Shown piece by piece: positions 41,757 to 52,127 of a stretch of DNA of 64,000 nucleotides (its first letter is position 1; each line of letters begins with the position of its first letter). Made by a program: the position numbers and the translations under genes. The notes beneath the pieces were generated by a model that saw nothing but the letters and a program-made list of their open reading frames with translations, made no database searches and had not been told where the DNA came from. This stretch comes from an uncultured Polaribacter sp. (GTDB lineage: Bacteria > Bacteroidota > Bacteroidia > Flavobacteriales > Flavobacteriaceae). The stretch lies in assembly GCA_943787375.1 (NCBI GenBank), contig CALSME010000001.1, forward strand, positions 245,079-309,078, read 5' to 3'.

Positions 41757-42221
41757 CTAATTGAAGTTCTTTTTAATTCTGGCCAAATCGCGTTTATTGT
41801 CTCGGTCTTTTAACACCTCACGCTTGTCATGCGTTTGTTTTCCTTTTGCCAATGCAACCTCCAATTTTGCAAAACCACGCTCATTAATAAACAAACGCAT
41901 GGGAACAATTGTATTTCCTTTTGCCTCCACATCTCTTTTTAGTTTTTTAAGTTCCCGTTTGTTCAAGAGTAATTTTCGTTCACTTTTTGGCTTGTGATTG
42001 AATTGATGCCCAAAAATATACTCTTCAATATACATGTTAACAACAAACAATTCTCCGCGTTCATTAAACTCGCAAAAACTCTCCGTAATTCTGGCTTTAC
42101 TAAGTCGAATCGATTTTATTTCAGTACCCGTTAATTGAATTCCAGCAACTAATTTGTCGAGAATCTCATATTCAAATCGTGCCTTTTTATTTTGTATGTT
42201 GATATTTTTCTGAACAGTCAT
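41757..42221 (-). CDS. smpB: SsrA-binding protein SmpB
   Basis: A 154-residue protein that delivers tmRNA to stalled ribosomes. Visible blocks are NKKARFEYEILDKLVAGIQLTGTEIKSIR, ESFCEFNERGELFVVNMYIEEY and KLLLNKRELKKL, ending with the basic tail KGKQTHDKREVLKDRDNKRDLARIKK. The start is ATG 42221 (MTVQKNINIQNKKARF), where the family normally begins; the frame remains open upstream to 42290. Confidence 0.95.
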   Translation of the reverse strand: MTVQKNINIQNKKARFEYEILDKLVAGIQLTGTEIKSIRLSKARITESFCEFNERGELFVVNMYIEEYIFGHQFNHKPKSERKLLLNKRELKKLKRDVEAKGNTIVPMRLFINERGFAKLEVALAKGKQTHDKREVLKDRDNKRDLARIKKNFN

Positions 42222-42366
42222 TGACTGGATTTTAGAATCATTATAGCTTGTAAATGTCTTTTTCTTCTTTGGATGAAAATCAAGAACCAATTTTTAACAA
42301 AGATACAGTTTTGATTAAGATTAAGATGTGTAATTTAGCAGCCAATTTATGTTTTAAAACACCACC

Positions 42367-43110
42367 ATGTTCGTGCGCTTTTTTTTTCTAATTACATTCA
42401 CACTTTTTATTTCTTGTGCAAGGAAGGAAACCTCACTTACCGCACAACAGATTGTTGATAAAACCTTGCTTCGTTCGGGGGCAGATAAAGTGGCGAATGC
42501 TCAAATTAGGTTTCAATTTAGAGACAAAAAATATACAGCAATTCGAAAAAATGGAACATTTCTTTTGGAAAGAATAGTCAGTAATGCTACCTCTACAGTA
42601 AGAGATGTCCTATCCAATGAGGGGTTTTCGCGTTTTGTAGAGGATGTGCCCATTACAGTGGTAGATACTATGGCTGTAAAATATCGAAATTCAATTAATT
42701 CTGTTCACTATTTTTCTGTGTTGCCTTATGGATTGAATGATAAAGCAGTACAAAAGAAACTATTGCCCTCATCCGTTGTCGCAGGAAAGGATTACTACAA
42801 GATTATGATTACATTTTCGGAAGATGGTGGTGGAGAAGATTTTGAAGATGTCTTTGTCTATTGGATTGGAAAAGAGGATTTTTTAATCGATTATTTGGCC
42901 TATTCTTTTCATACAAATGGAGGTGGAAAACGCTTTCGAGTACTAAAGGAGCAATGCAACATAAAAGGAATACGATTTGTAGATTATCACAACTATAAAC
43001 CGATAGATCTTGAAATTCCACTGATCGATTTGGACCTCGCTTTTGATAAAAAACAATTAAAAAAAGTATCAGAAATTATCCTAGAAAATATTGAAGTAAC
43101 TCTCTTATAA
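42367..43110 (+). CDS. DUF6503-like lipoprotein
   Basis: A 247-residue protein with a lipoprotein signal (LFISCARKE, Cys17). The mature part is beta-rich: SLTAQQIVDKTLLRSGADKVANAQIRFQFRDKKYTAIR, YFSVLPYGLND, and DVFVYWIGKEDFLIDYLAYSFHTNGGG. I assign it to the DUF6503 family, whose members have often been mislabelled deoxyribose-phosphate aldolase in flavobacteria; no aldolase motif is visible. It is probably a periplasmic lipid-anchored protein related in fold to LolA/LolB-type proteins (inference). It ends 7 bases before the methyltransferase. Confidence 0.75.
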   Translation: MFVRFFFLITFTLFISCARKETSLTAQQIVDKTLLRSGADKVANAQIRFQFRDKKYTAIRKNGTFLLERIVSNATSTVRDVLSNEGFSRFVEDVPITVVDTMAVKYRNSINSVHYFSVLPYGLNDKAVQKKLLPSSVVAGKDYYKIMITFSEDGGGEDFEDVFVYWIGKEDFLIDYLAYSFHTNGGGKRFRVLKEQCNIKGIRFVDYHNYKPIDLEIPLIDLDLAFDKKQLKKVSEIILENIEVTLL

Positions 43111-43117
43111 GATTAAA

Positions 43118-43939
43118 ATGAGCAAAAAGCAACTCATCAGTTCCGCATTAAACGATTTTTACAACAAAGCTTCCGAAGAAACACGCTTAGACAGTGGTAT
43201 GGGTTTTTTTGAATTTGAACGCATCAAGTCGCTTATTGGAAGACATCTTACCAATACCAACGCAACTATTATTGATGTTGGAGGCGGTACCGGGAAGTAC
43301 AGTGAATGGTTGGCACAATTGGGACACGATGTTCATTTGATAGAACCTGTTGAGAAACATATTAAATTGGCGCAAAAACGTGCTCAGCAATTAAAGAAAC
43401 CCTTTTCAGTGACTTTGGGGGAATCACGAAATCTCGAACTTAAAAATGAGGTGGCTGATTTGGTTATTTTACACGGACCCTTGTATCACCTTCAAAAAAA
43501 AGAAGATCGATTGAAAACCATTCAAGAAGCAAAAAGAGTATTGAAAAAAGGAGGGATTGTTTTAGGTTTTGCTATCAATTCATCTGCATCAACTGTTGCA
43601 GGATTAATGCAAGGGTTGGTGCATAAAAAACCTTTTTTTGAAATGTGTAAGACAGAACTAACTGCTGGAATCCACAATCCACCAAGGGAATTTCCTTGGT
43701 TGTTGGCCGATGGTTTTTACCACAAACCAAAACAGTTAAAGAAGGAATTCACTTCCCAAGGCTTAGAGATTGTCAACTTATTTGCGGTCGAAGGAATGAT
43801 TTGGTTGGACAATGAATACTTTGCGAACATGTTACATCCTCAAAAGAAAAAAACATTATTGGCGCTCTTAGAAATTACCGAAAAAGACGAATCTGTTTTG
43901 TCTTTTAGTCCACACATGATGTTGGTTGCAAAAAAGTAA
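43118..43939 (+). CDS. Class I SAM-dependent methyltransferase
   Basis: A 273-residue methyltransferase. Motif I is IIDVGGGTGKYSEWLAQLGHDVHLIEP, with the acidic end of strand 2 in IEP, and motif IV-like VADLVILHGPLYHL is followed by RVLKKGGIVL. The fold resembles UbiE/Met-11-type enzymes. The substrate is unknown. It is paired with the lipoprotein at 42367 and convergent with the histidine phosphatase gene 2 bases away. Confidence 0.88.
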   Translation: MSKKQLISSALNDFYNKASEETRLDSGMGFFEFERIKSLIGRHLTNTNATIIDVGGGTGKYSEWLAQLGHDVHLIEPVEKHIKLAQKRAQQLKKPFSVTLGESRNLELKNEVADLVILHGPLYHLQKKEDRLKTIQEAKRVLKKGGIVLGFAINSSASTVAGLMQGLVHKKPFFEMCKTELTAGIHNPPREFPWLLADGFYHKPKQLKKEFTSQGLEIVNLFAVEGMIWLDNEYFANMLHPQKKKTLLALLEITEKDESVLSFSPHMMLVAKK

Positions 43940-43941
43940 AC

Positions 43942-44439
43942 TTATTCTAGAATTTCAACACGACTTGTTTTTCTTGTCCCTACAATTGTAACAATATAAA
44001 GGCTTGCATTGTCGTGGTCGTCCATGTTTTTGTATTTCGCTTCTCCTAAGATTGTGTTTGCAAAAACAGGTGTTGTATTGCTATGACCAACAATTAAGAC
44101 CGTTTTTCCTTTTGTAGCTGCAGCAAAATTTTCCGTATACATCTTTCTAGGATCGTAGTGTTGAATCGGGAGATTCTTTTGCTTTGCAGTAGGTGTAGCA
44201 GTTTGTATCGTTCTATTGTATCTTGTTGAATACACAACCTCTACATCTATATTTTTAAAATACCTTGCCCAATTTGCAGCCCTTTTTTTTCCCGCATCGT
44301 TTAAATTTGGGTTGCGATTGGTTGCATCTGTTCTTACTTTTTCTGCATGACGTATTAAATAATAGGTCGTTGTTTCTTCAGTAGTACATGAAAATAGCGT
44401 GGTAAAAACAAAAAGAAGAAGGAGTGTGTATTTTTTCAT
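43942..44439 (-). CDS. Histidine phosphatase (phosphoglycerate mutase-like) lipoprotein
   Basis: A 165-residue protein with a lipoprotein signal (TTLFSCTTEE, Cys18). The histidine phosphatase core shows RHAE (R30, phospho-His H31), VVYSTRYNRTIQTATP (second Arg) and the second catalytic His in LIVGHSNTTPVF. It resembles SixA-type small phosphatases in length. It should remove phosphate from an unknown substrate in the periplasm. It is monocistronic. Confidence 0.9.
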   Translation of the reverse strand: MKKYTLLLLFVFTTLFSCTTEETTTYYLIRHAEKVRTDATNRNPNLNDAGKKRAANWARYFKNIDVEVVYSTRYNRTIQTATPTAKQKNLPIQHYDPRKMYTENFAAATKGKTVLIVGHSNTTPVFANTILGEAKYKNMDDHDNASLYIVTIVGTRKTSRVEILE

Positions 44440-44474
44440 GAGTAGTATTTTATGTTACAAATATACGTAAAACC

Positions 44475-44508
44475 AAAAAAGTGATGTCTATACATAACAT
44501 CACTTTTT
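44475..44508 (-). terminator. Rho-independent terminator of clpB
   Basis: On the minus strand AAAAAGTGATGT and ACATCACTTTTTT arms enclose a short loop and run into a T-tract, 21 bases after the clpB stop. Confidence 0.82.
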
Positions 44509-44528
44509 ATAGTTTTACTAAACTCAAA

Positions 44529-47138
44529 TTATAAATTTTTCACCAAATCAGATTGATTTCTAAAAACGAGTTGATCATCAAAACAATCTAATAAAATAAT
44601 GCTATCAGTTGTTATTTTTCCTGACAAAATTTCTTTAGAAAGTGTATTTAATACTTCTTTTTGAAGCACTCTTTTTACTGGCCTCGCACCAAACTCTGGT
44701 TGGTATCCTTTCATGGCGAGGTATTCGATGGCCTCGTCTGTAGCATCAATAGTGATTTTCTGTTGGTCTATCCTTTTTTTCAATTCTTCAAATTGTAATT
44801 TTACAATTTGAAGAATAGCAGCTTTGTTCAATGGCGTAAAGAGGAGGATATCATCGATTCGATTCAAAAATTCAGGTCTTACAGTTTGTTTCAACAGTCC
44901 GAGTACTTCAGTTTTTGCCGCCTCGGAAACCACAGCTAAATCTGCTTTTGAAGCTTCAAATTTTTCTTGAATCATAGCGCTTCCTAGATTCGATGTCATA
45001 ATTATGATGGTATTTTTAAAATCGGCAACACGTCCTTTAGTATCAGTTAATCTTCCTTCATCTAACACTTGTAATAAAATATTAAAAGTGTCAGAGTGTG
45101 CCTTTTCAATTTCATCCAATAATACTACAGAATAAGGTCTTCTTCGAACAGCTTCTGTTAATTGTCCTCCTTCATCATAACCAATATAACCTGGAGGCGC
45201 CCCTACCAATCTACTCACAGAATGGCGTTCTTGGTATTCGCTCATATCGATTCTTGTCATTGCATTTTCATCATCAAATAAATAGGCTGCTAAAGCTTTT
45301 GCCAATGCTGTTTTTCCAACGCCAGTTGTTCCTAAAAACAAGAAACTCCCAATAGGCTTATTTGGGTTTTGCAATCCAGCTCTAGATCTCCTAACAGCAT
45401 CGGAAACAGCAACAATTGCTTCTTCTTGACCCACAATTTTTTTGTGCAATTCATCTTCTAAATACAATAATTTTTCACGTTCTGATTGTACCATTTTTTT
45501 GACTGGAATTCCCGTCCATTTGCCAACAACTTCAGCAATATCATCTAAGGTAACTTCTTCTTTGATGATCGAGTTTTCAGATTGATTTTCTCGTAAATGG
45601 TCTTGTAAAGCTTCTAATTTGTCTTGTGCTTCTTTAATTTTGCCATACCTAATTTCTGCAACTTTTCCATAATTTCCTTCGCGTGCTGCTTTTTCAGCCG
45701 CTATTTTAAAGTTTTCAATCGATAATTTTGCATTTTGAATATTATCGACAACTTCTTTTTCAGATTTCCATTTTGCATTAATCTCGTTTCGCTCTTCTTT
45801 AAAATCACCCAACTCAGATCGTAAACCTTTCAACTTTGTTTCATCCTTTTCTCGTTTAATGGCTTCAATTTCAATTTCTAATTGCATTATTTTACGATCT
45901 AAAATATCTAATTCTTCTGGTTTAGAGTTAATTTCCATTCGCAATTTAGAGGCAGCCTCATCCATTAGATCAATTGCTTTGTCTGGTAAAAACCGATTGG
46001 TAATATATCGTTGCGATAATGTTACAGCACCAATAATAGCTTCATCTTTTATGCGAACTTTATGGTGTGTTTCATATTTTTCTTTAATTCCGCGTAAAAT
46101 TGAAATTGCACTCTCTGTATCTGGCTCATTTACTAGAATCTTTTGAAAACGTCTTTCTAGTGCTTTGTCTTTTTCAAAATGTTTTTGATATTCGTCTAAG
46201 GTAGTTGCACCAATTGCACGTAATTCTCCACGAGCCAAAGCAGGTTTTAAAATGTTAGCGGCATCCATAGCCCCATTACCACCACCTGCGCCTACCAATG
46301 TGTGAATTTCATCAATAAATAAAACGATATCTCCATTGGAAGTGGTGACTTCTTTGATGACTGCTTTTAAGCGTTCTTCAAACTCTCCTTTGTATTTTGC
46401 GCCCGCAATTAAGGCCCCCATGTCCAAAGAAAAAATGAATTTGTCTTTTAGATTTTCTGGAACATCTCCATCTACAATTCTATGCGCTAATCCTTCCGCA
46501 ATCGCCGTTTTCCCTGTACCTGGCTCTCCAACTAAAATAGGATTATTCTTGGTTCTACGAGAAAGAATTTGAAGCAATCTCCTTATTTCATCATCTCTAC
46601 CAATTACAGGATCTAACATATTGTCTTTCGCTAACTGATTTAAATTTTTTGCATATTTATTTAAAGAATTGTAGGTTTCTTCTGCATTTTGTGAAGTCAC
46701 TCTTTCGCCTTTTCTTAGTTCGTTAATGCAATGCTCTAAACCTTTTTCAGTAGCTCCTAAATCTTTTAAAATTTGTGATATTGTACTTTTTGATTTAAAA
46801 ATACATAGAATCAAATGTTCGATGGAAATAAATTCATCCTTCATTTTTTTAGCAATTACAGCAGCTTCCGTTAAACTTTTGCTTGCGACTCTTGAAAGTA
46901 ATATATCAGCTCCAGATACTTTGGGTATACTTTCTAAATGTTTATCCAAAGTCTGAATTACAATGGCGATGTTTATATCTAATTTCTTAAGGATAAAAGG
47001 AAGTACATTCTCATCAACTTGTGTCAATGCTTTAAAAACATGCTCGTTTTCTATTTGATTGTGCCCAAATACTTGTGCGATTTCTTGAGCCAATTGTATG
47101 GTTTCCTGTGCTTTGGTGGTATAATTATTAAAATTCAT
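44529..47138 (-). CDS. clpB: ATP-dependent disaggregase ClpB
   Basis: An 869-residue Hsp100 chaperone. A double Clp N domain (about 1-145) is followed by AAA+ module 1 (Walker A GEPGTGKT at 204-211, Walker B FIDEIH), the coiled-coil middle domain (about 400-530) and AAA+ module 2 (GTTGVGKT near 604, LLDEIEKAH), then the C-terminal domain. With DnaK it resolubilises aggregated proteins after heat stress. The middle domain separates it from ClpA and ClpC. No TAnnTTTG box is visible upstream, so another sigma factor may drive it. Confidence 0.97.
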   Translation of the reverse strand: MNFNNYTTKAQETIQLAQEIAQVFGHNQIENEHVFKALTQVDENVLPFILKKLDINIAIVIQTLDKHLESIPKVSGADILLSRVASKSLTEAAVIAKKMKDEFISIEHLILCIFKSKSTISQILKDLGATEKGLEHCINELRKGERVTSQNAEETYNSLNKYAKNLNQLAKDNMLDPVIGRDDEIRRLLQILSRRTKNNPILVGEPGTGKTAIAEGLAHRIVDGDVPENLKDKFIFSLDMGALIAGAKYKGEFEERLKAVIKEVTTSNGDIVLFIDEIHTLVGAGGGNGAMDAANILKPALARGELRAIGATTLDEYQKHFEKDKALERRFQKILVNEPDTESAISILRGIKEKYETHHKVRIKDEAIIGAVTLSQRYITNRFLPDKAIDLMDEAASKLRMEINSKPEELDILDRKIMQLEIEIEAIKREKDETKLKGLRSELGDFKEERNEINAKWKSEKEVVDNIQNAKLSIENFKIAAEKAAREGNYGKVAEIRYGKIKEAQDKLEALQDHLRENQSENSIIKEEVTLDDIAEVVGKWTGIPVKKMVQSEREKLLYLEDELHKKIVGQEEAIVAVSDAVRRSRAGLQNPNKPIGSFLFLGTTGVGKTALAKALAAYLFDDENAMTRIDMSEYQERHSVSRLVGAPPGYIGYDEGGQLTEAVRRRPYSVVLLDEIEKAHSDTFNILLQVLDEGRLTDTKGRVADFKNTIIIMTSNLGSAMIQEKFEASKADLAVVSEAAKTEVLGLLKQTVRPEFLNRIDDILLFTPLNKAAILQIVKLQFEELKKRIDQQKITIDATDEAIEYLAMKGYQPEFGARPVKRVLQKEVLNTLSKEILSGKITTDSIILLDCFDDQLVFRNQSDLVKNL

Positions 47139-47250
47139 TATTTTTATTTTTTTTAATTCTTTTTTTTCTCTTTTGCAATTCTAATACCATTTGATAAACT
47201 CATTATAATCAAGTCATTTTGTCTTGTTAGCGCTCATTTTCACTGACTTT

Positions 47251-47278
47251 TTGACTTAATAAAAGTTCCCTACATTTG
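47251..47278 (+). promoter_or_regulatory. Complete Bacteroidota promoter (TTG-N17-TACATTTG) of ytxJ
   Basis: TTG at 47251-47253 is followed by exactly 17 bases and then TACATTTG at 47271-47278, matching both the -33 and -7 elements of the Bacteroidota consensus. It lies 27 bases before the ytxJ ATG. This is the best-matching promoter in the window. Confidence 0.75.
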
Positions 47279-47305
47279 CAGTGAATTTGAAAATAAAAAG
47301 GAAAT

Positions 47306-47701
47306 ATGGGTTTGTTTGATGGAGTTTTTAAGAGTAACAAAAAAGAAAAAGGAGTTGTAGAAACATTTATCAATTGGATTCCACTCACAAATTTAGAGCA
47401 ATTAGCAACCATTAAAGCAGCATCTGAAACCGAATTTGTGCTTATTTTTAAACATTCTACCCGTTGTGGAATAAGCAGAATGGTTATCAAACAATTCGAA
47501 AACCTGTTTACAGCAGAAACTAAGAAACTAAAAGTGTACTATTTAGATCTTTTAAACTATCGAAATATATCGGATGAAGTAGGATATTCTTTCCAAGTTG
47601 TTCATCAATCTCCTCAATTAATCGTGGTTCGAAATGGTGTTACTGTTGCTCATTCTTCACATCATGAGATCACAGAAACAAATTTATCAAAATTTCAATA
47701 G
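47306..47701 (+). CDS. ytxJ: Bacillithiol system redox-active protein YtxJ
   Basis: A 131-residue thioredoxin-fold protein. The family motif is FKHSTRCGISRMV, with a single Cys at residue 54 (monothiol), then KLKVYYLDLLNYRNISDEV, the cis-Pro loop QVVHQSPQLIVVRNGV and a C-terminal helix. YtxJ-type proteins are thought to act as bacilliredoxins, removing bacillithiol from modified proteins. It implies a bacillithiol pathway in this organism. It is divergent from clpB and separated by 60 bases from the SF2 helicase. Confidence 0.92.
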   Translation: MGLFDGVFKSNKKEKGVVETFINWIPLTNLEQLATIKAASETEFVLIFKHSTRCGISRMVIKQFENLFTAETKKLKVYYLDLLNYRNISDEVGYSFQVVHQSPQLIVVRNGVTVAHSSHHEITETNLSKFQ

Positions 47702-47761
47702 GTTAAAGTAGTGAAAAACCTATTTTAAGTCTTATTTTTGTATTTCAAAATTTTTTAAATC

Positions 47762-49312
47762 TTGGCAGAAATTAGCACCTTAAAGAATACCTCAGGAAAA
47801 GAATTATATAATTATCAGGAAGATGCCATCATGGAAATCTTTCAACGATTTGATAATGCTGGTGACGATTACCACTTGTTATATCAACTTCCAACGGGAG
47901 GTGGTAAAACCGTTATTTTTTCTGAAATTGTAAGACGTTATATTTCTAAGTATAAGAAAAAAGTTTTAGTCTTAACGCACCGAATAGAATTGAGTAAGCA
48001 AACCTCAAACATGCTTAACGAGTTTGGTGTTGAAAATAAAATCATTAACAGTACCGCTCAATTAGACGATCAAGATAAATACGATTGTTTTGTTGCCATG
48101 GTGGAGACTTTGAAAAATAGGTTGAATGACGAAAAACTTGACATTTCTGATATTGGTTTGGTCATTGTAGATGAGGCGCACTATAATTCTTTTACAAAGA
48201 TTTTTAAGTTTTTTGACAATTCTATTATATTGGGAGTTACGGCAACTCCATTGAGCTCTAACATTAAGTTACCAATGTATGAGAATTATCAAGAGTTATT
48301 TGTTGGAGAAACCATTCAACATTTAATTGATAATCATTATTTGGCAAGTGCAAATTTACATTCCTTTAATGTAGGATTAACGTCACTAGAAGTAGGTGCA
48401 AATGGAGATTATACCGTAAAATCTTCAGAAGATTTGTATACCAATTCAGACATGTTGAGTAAGCTTGTTGAAGCCTATGAAGCAACCTCTAAAGGAAAGA
48501 AAACACTGATCTTTAATAACGGAATTAATACTTCGATTCAAGTATATGAGGCTTTTAAAAAGGCAGGATATCCGATTGCACACTTAGACAATACGAATAC
48601 AAGAAAAGAGCGTGATTTTATTCTTACTTGGTTTAAGAAAACACCCAATGCCATTATTACTTCGGTAAGTATTTTAACTACAGGTTTTGATGAGCCTACA
48701 ATTGAATCTATTATTTTAAATAGAGCAACAAAGTCATTGACATTATATTATCAGATGATTGGTCGTGGATCGAGAATTTTAGCGAACAAAAACACATTTA
48801 ACGTGGTCGATTTAGGAAATAATTTCCATCGATTTGGTGCTTGGGGAGCTGATTTAGATTGGCAAAAAATGTTCAAGTCGCCTGATTATTATTTAGATGC
48901 TATTCTTTCTGATGAAGATATTGAAAGTACTTTTAGATACGAATTACCAACCAACATAAAAAAAGATTTTGAAAAATCTACCGATACTTATTTTGATGTT
49001 AAGTATGTTTATATAGATACCATTAGAAACGGTGAATCCTCAAAAAGAGTATTAGAAAAATCAATCGTGCATCATGCAAAAATGTGTATTGAAAATAGTG
49101 AAGATGTTTTTGATGCCTTAATTTTAGCTAAGAAAATAGGAGAGGAGATTGACGATCGCATTAACAGGTATGCAAAATGTATTTCAAAAAGTACACATAA
49201 TTTTGTTACTTGGCTAAAAGAAGATTATCGTAAAAAATTAAATGCCTACCTACGCGAAAATTTTGATAGAGATTTTGAAAAGATTCATGGGTATCCACCC
49301 ATTGAGGAATAA
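47762..49312 (+). CDS. Superfamily 2 DEAH-type helicase (RadD/UvrB-like)
   Basis: A 516-residue SF2 helicase. Motif I is QLPTGGGKT (42-50), then LTHRIELSKQ (Ia), DEAH (137-140), TATPLS (III), SVSILTTGFDEPTIESIILNRATKS (V) and YYQMIGRGSR (VI), followed by a C-terminal region of about 140 residues without recognised domains. The order resembles RadD and type III restriction-like helicases that act on DNA. No restriction or methylase partner is encoded nearby, so a repair role is more likely than defence. The start is TTG 47762. A terminator follows. Confidence 0.88.
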   Translation: MAEISTLKNTSGKELYNYQEDAIMEIFQRFDNAGDDYHLLYQLPTGGGKTVIFSEIVRRYISKYKKKVLVLTHRIELSKQTSNMLNEFGVENKIINSTAQLDDQDKYDCFVAMVETLKNRLNDEKLDISDIGLVIVDEAHYNSFTKIFKFFDNSIILGVTATPLSSNIKLPMYENYQELFVGETIQHLIDNHYLASANLHSFNVGLTSLEVGANGDYTVKSSEDLYTNSDMLSKLVEAYEATSKGKKTLIFNNGINTSIQVYEAFKKAGYPIAHLDNTNTRKERDFILTWFKKTPNAIITSVSILTTGFDEPTIESIILNRATKSLTLYYQMIGRGSRILANKNTFNVVDLGNNFHRFGAWGADLDWQKMFKSPDYYLDAILSDEDIESTFRYELPTNIKKDFEKSTDTYFDVKYVYIDTIRNGESSKRVLEKSIVHHAKMCIENSEDVFDALILAKKIGEEIDDRINRYAKCISKSTHNFVTWLKEDYRKKLNAYLRENFDRDFEKIHGYPPIEE

Positions 49313-49320
49313 ATTAATAT

Positions 49321-49353
49321 AAAAAAAGCGCTGAATATCAGCGCTTTTTTTTT
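49321..49353. terminator. Bidirectional rho-independent terminator
   Basis: AAAAAAAGCGCTGA and TCAGCGCTTTTTTTT arms, shared by the convergent helicase and fumarylacetoacetase genes. Confidence 0.88.
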
Positions 49354-49370
49354 GGAGTTTTTTTTAAAAT

Positions 49371-50648
49371 CTATTTGGCAGGCAATACTTTACCAACACA
49401 TTCACCAAAACCAATTCGAACATGCTCGTTTTTACAATGTGCACGCATAATAACGGTATCATGATCATTGATAAATGTACGCGTCGTTCCATCTTTTAAT
49501 AGGATTGGATTTTGACCCCGCCAAGTCAATTCCAACATCGAACCATAACTGTCCTTTGTTGGTCCAGAAATCGTTCCAGAACCCATCATGTCTCCAGCTT
49601 CTACTGGACAACCATTTACAGTATGATGTGCCAATTGTTGTGCCATGGTCCAATACATATATTTAAAATTTGAATTTGAAAGGATGGTTTCTTCACCATT
49701 TTCTGGCTGAATAGCAACTTGCAAATGAATGTCATAACTTCCTTTTCCTTCTTGCTTTAAATAAGGTAAGGGAGTATGAACTTGTTTTGGGTTATTAGTT
49801 CTAAAGGGTGCTAAAGCATCTAGTGTTACAATCCAAGGAGAAATCGTAGAAGCAAAACTTTTCCCTAAAAAGGGGCCTAAAGGCACATATTCCCAAGCTT
49901 GAATATCTCTTGCCGACCAATCATTAAATTGTACCAATCCAAAAATATGTTCTTCAGCTTCGTGAATTGGAATGCGATCTCCCAATGTATTTGCATCGGT
50001 TGTTATAAATGCCATTTCCAATTCGAAATCTAATAGTTTGCTAGGTCCAAAGCCAGGAGTATTACTACCTTCAGCTGGTTTCGTTTGTCCATATGGCCTT
50101 CTAACAGGAGTTCCAGATGGGATAATCGAAGAACTTCTTCCGTGATATCCAATAGGGATATGAAGCCAATTTGGTAACAATGCATTTTCCGGATCTCTAA
50201 ATAAGGAGCCTACATTGGTAGCATGTTCTTTACTGGCATAAAAGTCGGTGTAATCTCCAACCGAAACTGGCAATAGCATTTCTACTTCGTCCATTCTGAA
50301 TATAATGTGTTCTTTATGGGTTGCATTGTCTCGGAGCTTTCCATTTGTTACCTCAAAAATATCAGCAATTCTGTTTCGAACCAAACGCCATGTTTTTCTC
50401 CCATCTGCAATAAAATCATTTAAATTGTCTTGCAAAAAAATATCGTCAGTTAATGGAATTCCATTAAAATAACCCAATTGATGCAATGCGCCTAAATCAA
50501 TGGCAAAATCACCAATTCTACTTCCAATTGTTATGATATCCTCTTTAGTGATAAAAACACCAAAAGGTATATTTTGGATTGGAAAATCGGAATCCTTGTT
50601 GACATTCAACCAAGATTTTCTATTTGGATTGTTTGCAGTTATAATCAT
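49371..50648 (-). CDS. fahA: Fumarylacetoacetase
   Basis: A 425-residue enzyme, the last step of tyrosine and homogentisate breakdown, giving fumarate and acetoacetate. An N-terminal FAA domain with NPNRKSWLNVNKDSDFPIQNIPFGVF is followed by the metal-binding core: TDFYASKEHATNVGSLFRD, LHIPIGYHGRSSSI, LDFELEMAFIT and GDMMGSGTISGPTKDSYGSMLELTW. The start is ATG 50648 (MIITANNPNRKSW); the upstream in-frame extension to 50717 lacks family residues. It is convergent with the SF2 helicase gene. Confidence 0.95.
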   Translation of the reverse strand: MIITANNPNRKSWLNVNKDSDFPIQNIPFGVFITKEDIITIGSRIGDFAIDLGALHQLGYFNGIPLTDDIFLQDNLNDFIADGRKTWRLVRNRIADIFEVTNGKLRDNATHKEHIIFRMDEVEMLLPVSVGDYTDFYASKEHATNVGSLFRDPENALLPNWLHIPIGYHGRSSSIIPSGTPVRRPYGQTKPAEGSNTPGFGPSKLLDFELEMAFITTDANTLGDRIPIHEAEEHIFGLVQFNDWSARDIQAWEYVPLGPFLGKSFASTISPWIVTLDALAPFRTNNPKQVHTPLPYLKQEGKGSYDIHLQVAIQPENGEETILSNSNFKYMYWTMAQQLAHHTVNGCPVEAGDMMGSGTISGPTKDSYGSMLELTWRGQNPILLKDGTTRTFINDHDTVIMRAHCKNEHVRIGFGECVGKVLPAK

Positions 50649-50816
50649 TTTTTGATTTTTATATTTTAAATCAAATTTATGCATTTTTTTTCCATTTTCA
50701 CCTTGAAAAATAATCAATAACGTATTTTGATACCCTCTTTTTTTTGGATTTAATAATTGTTAATATAAATGTTTAAAATATCAATAAAACGTATTCAATG
50801 GATGTATCATTTTCAG

Positions 50817-50824
50817 TATTTTTG
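50817..50824 (+). promoter_or_regulatory. Bacteroidota-type -7 box (TATTTTTG) before glyA
   Basis: TATTTTTG matches the consensus, 24 bases before the glyA ATG at 50849. The expected -33 position reads ATG rather than TTG. Confidence 0.5.
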
Positions 50825-50848
50825 TAAACTTAAATAACACACACAACA

Positions 50849-52123
50849 ATGCAACAAGATAACTTAATTTTCGACCTGATAGAAGAGGAGAAAGAAAGAC
50901 AATTAAACGGATTAGAATTAATTGCTTCAGAAAACTTTGTAAGTGACCAAGTAATGCGAGCTCAAGGTTCTGTTTTAACCAACAAATATGCAGAAGGGTA
51001 TCCCGGAAAACGTTATTATGGCGGTTGTGAAGTTGTTGATATTGTTGAACAAATTGCGATTGATAGAGCCAAAGAGTTATTTGGTGCTGCCTATGTAAAT
51101 GTACAACCACACTCGGGTTCTCAAGCAAATACAGCTGTTTTTTCGGTGTGTTTAAAACCAGGAGACAAAATTTTAGGTTTTGATTTGTCACATGGTGGTC
51201 ACCTTACACACGGTTCGCCAGTAAATTTTTCTGGTAAATTATACAAAACCTCTTTTTATGGAGTTGAGAAAGAAACAGGAATTTTAGACTATGATAAAAT
51301 TCAAGAAACCGCAACGAAAGAACAACCCAATTTAATTATTGCAGGTGCATCTGCATATTCTAGAGATATCGATTTTAAACGTTTCAGAGTTATTGCTGAT
51401 AGTGTTGGTGCAATTTTATTGGCAGACATTTCGCATCCTTCTGGAATGATTGCGAAAGGAATTTTAAATGATCCTTTACCACATTGTCATATCGTTACAA
51501 CGACTACTCATAAAACATTGCGTGGACCTAGAGGAGGAATGATCATGATGGGGCAAGATTTTGACAATCCATTTGGAGAAACATTGAAAAGCGGAAAAGT
51601 AAAAAAAATGTCATCATTATTGCAATCTGCTGTTTTCCCTGGTAATCAAGGAGGGCCTTTAGAGCATGTAATTGCTGCCAAAGCAATTGCTTTCGGAGAA
51701 GCTTTAACCGATGAGTTTTTAGAATACCAAATTCAAGTAAAAGAAAATGCGGCTGCCATGGCAAAAGCATTTGTAGCCAAAGGATATGATTTAATTTCCG
51801 GAGGAACAGACAATCACATGATGTTGATTGATTTGCGCAACAAAAACATTTCTGGAAAAGATGCTGAAATAGCACTTGGAAAAGCAGACATTACCGTGAA
51901 TAAAAACATGGTGCCTTTTGATGATAAAAGCCCGTTTGTAACCTCAGGAATTCGTGTTGGAACACCTGCGATTACAACCCGTGGACTCTTAGCTTCTGAC
52001 ATGGCTGCTGTAGTTGATTTTATCGATGAAGCGATACAGCATGCAGAGAATGACAAAGCGTTGCATGAAATTGGAGACCGTGTTTCTGGTATGATGTCTC
52101 ACAGAAGATTGTTTGTGATGTAA
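50849..52123 (+). CDS. glyA: Serine hydroxymethyltransferase
   Basis: A 424-residue PLP enzyme interconverting serine and glycine with tetrahydrofolate. Motifs: [64 protein letters not shown] and the PLP lysine in [15 protein letters not shown], then [12 protein letters not shown]. Normal length. It is followed 4 bases later by a T9SS cargo gene on the same strand, which is probably unrelated in function. Confidence 0.97.
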   Translation: MQQDNLIFDLIEEEKERQLNGLELIASENFVSDQVMRAQGSVLTNKYAEGYPGKRYYGGCEVVDIVEQIAIDRAKELFGAAYVNVQPHSGSQANTAVFSVCLKPGDKILGFDLSHGGHLTHGSPVNFSGKLYKTSFYGVEKETGILDYDKIQETATKEQPNLIIAGASAYSRDIDFKRFRVIADSVGAILLADISHPSGMIAKGILNDPLPHCHIVTTTTHKTLRGPRGGMIMMGQDFDNPFGETLKSGKVKKMSSLLQSAVFPGNQGGPLEHVIAAKAIAFGEALTDEFLEYQIQVKENAAAMAKAFVAKGYDLISGGTDNHMMLIDLRNKNISGKDAEIALGKADITVNKNMVPFDDKSPFVTSGIRVGTPAITTRGLLASDMAAVVDFIDEAIQHAENDKALHEIGDRVSGMMSHRRLFVM

Positions 52124-52127
52124 AAAT

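Noticed and set aside
42367..43110. Deoxyribose-phosphate aldolase
   Set aside because: The protein is a beta-rich lipoprotein with no Schiff-base lysine motif; the aldolase label seems to be an old annotation error for this family.
44529..47138. ClpC or ClpA instead of ClpB
   Set aside because: The long coiled-coil middle domain between the two AAA+ modules identifies ClpB.
47762..49312. SF2 helicase as part of a restriction or defence system
   Set aside because: No methylase, specificity subunit, nuclease or other defence gene is present nearby; the neighbours are ytxJ and fumarylacetoacetase.
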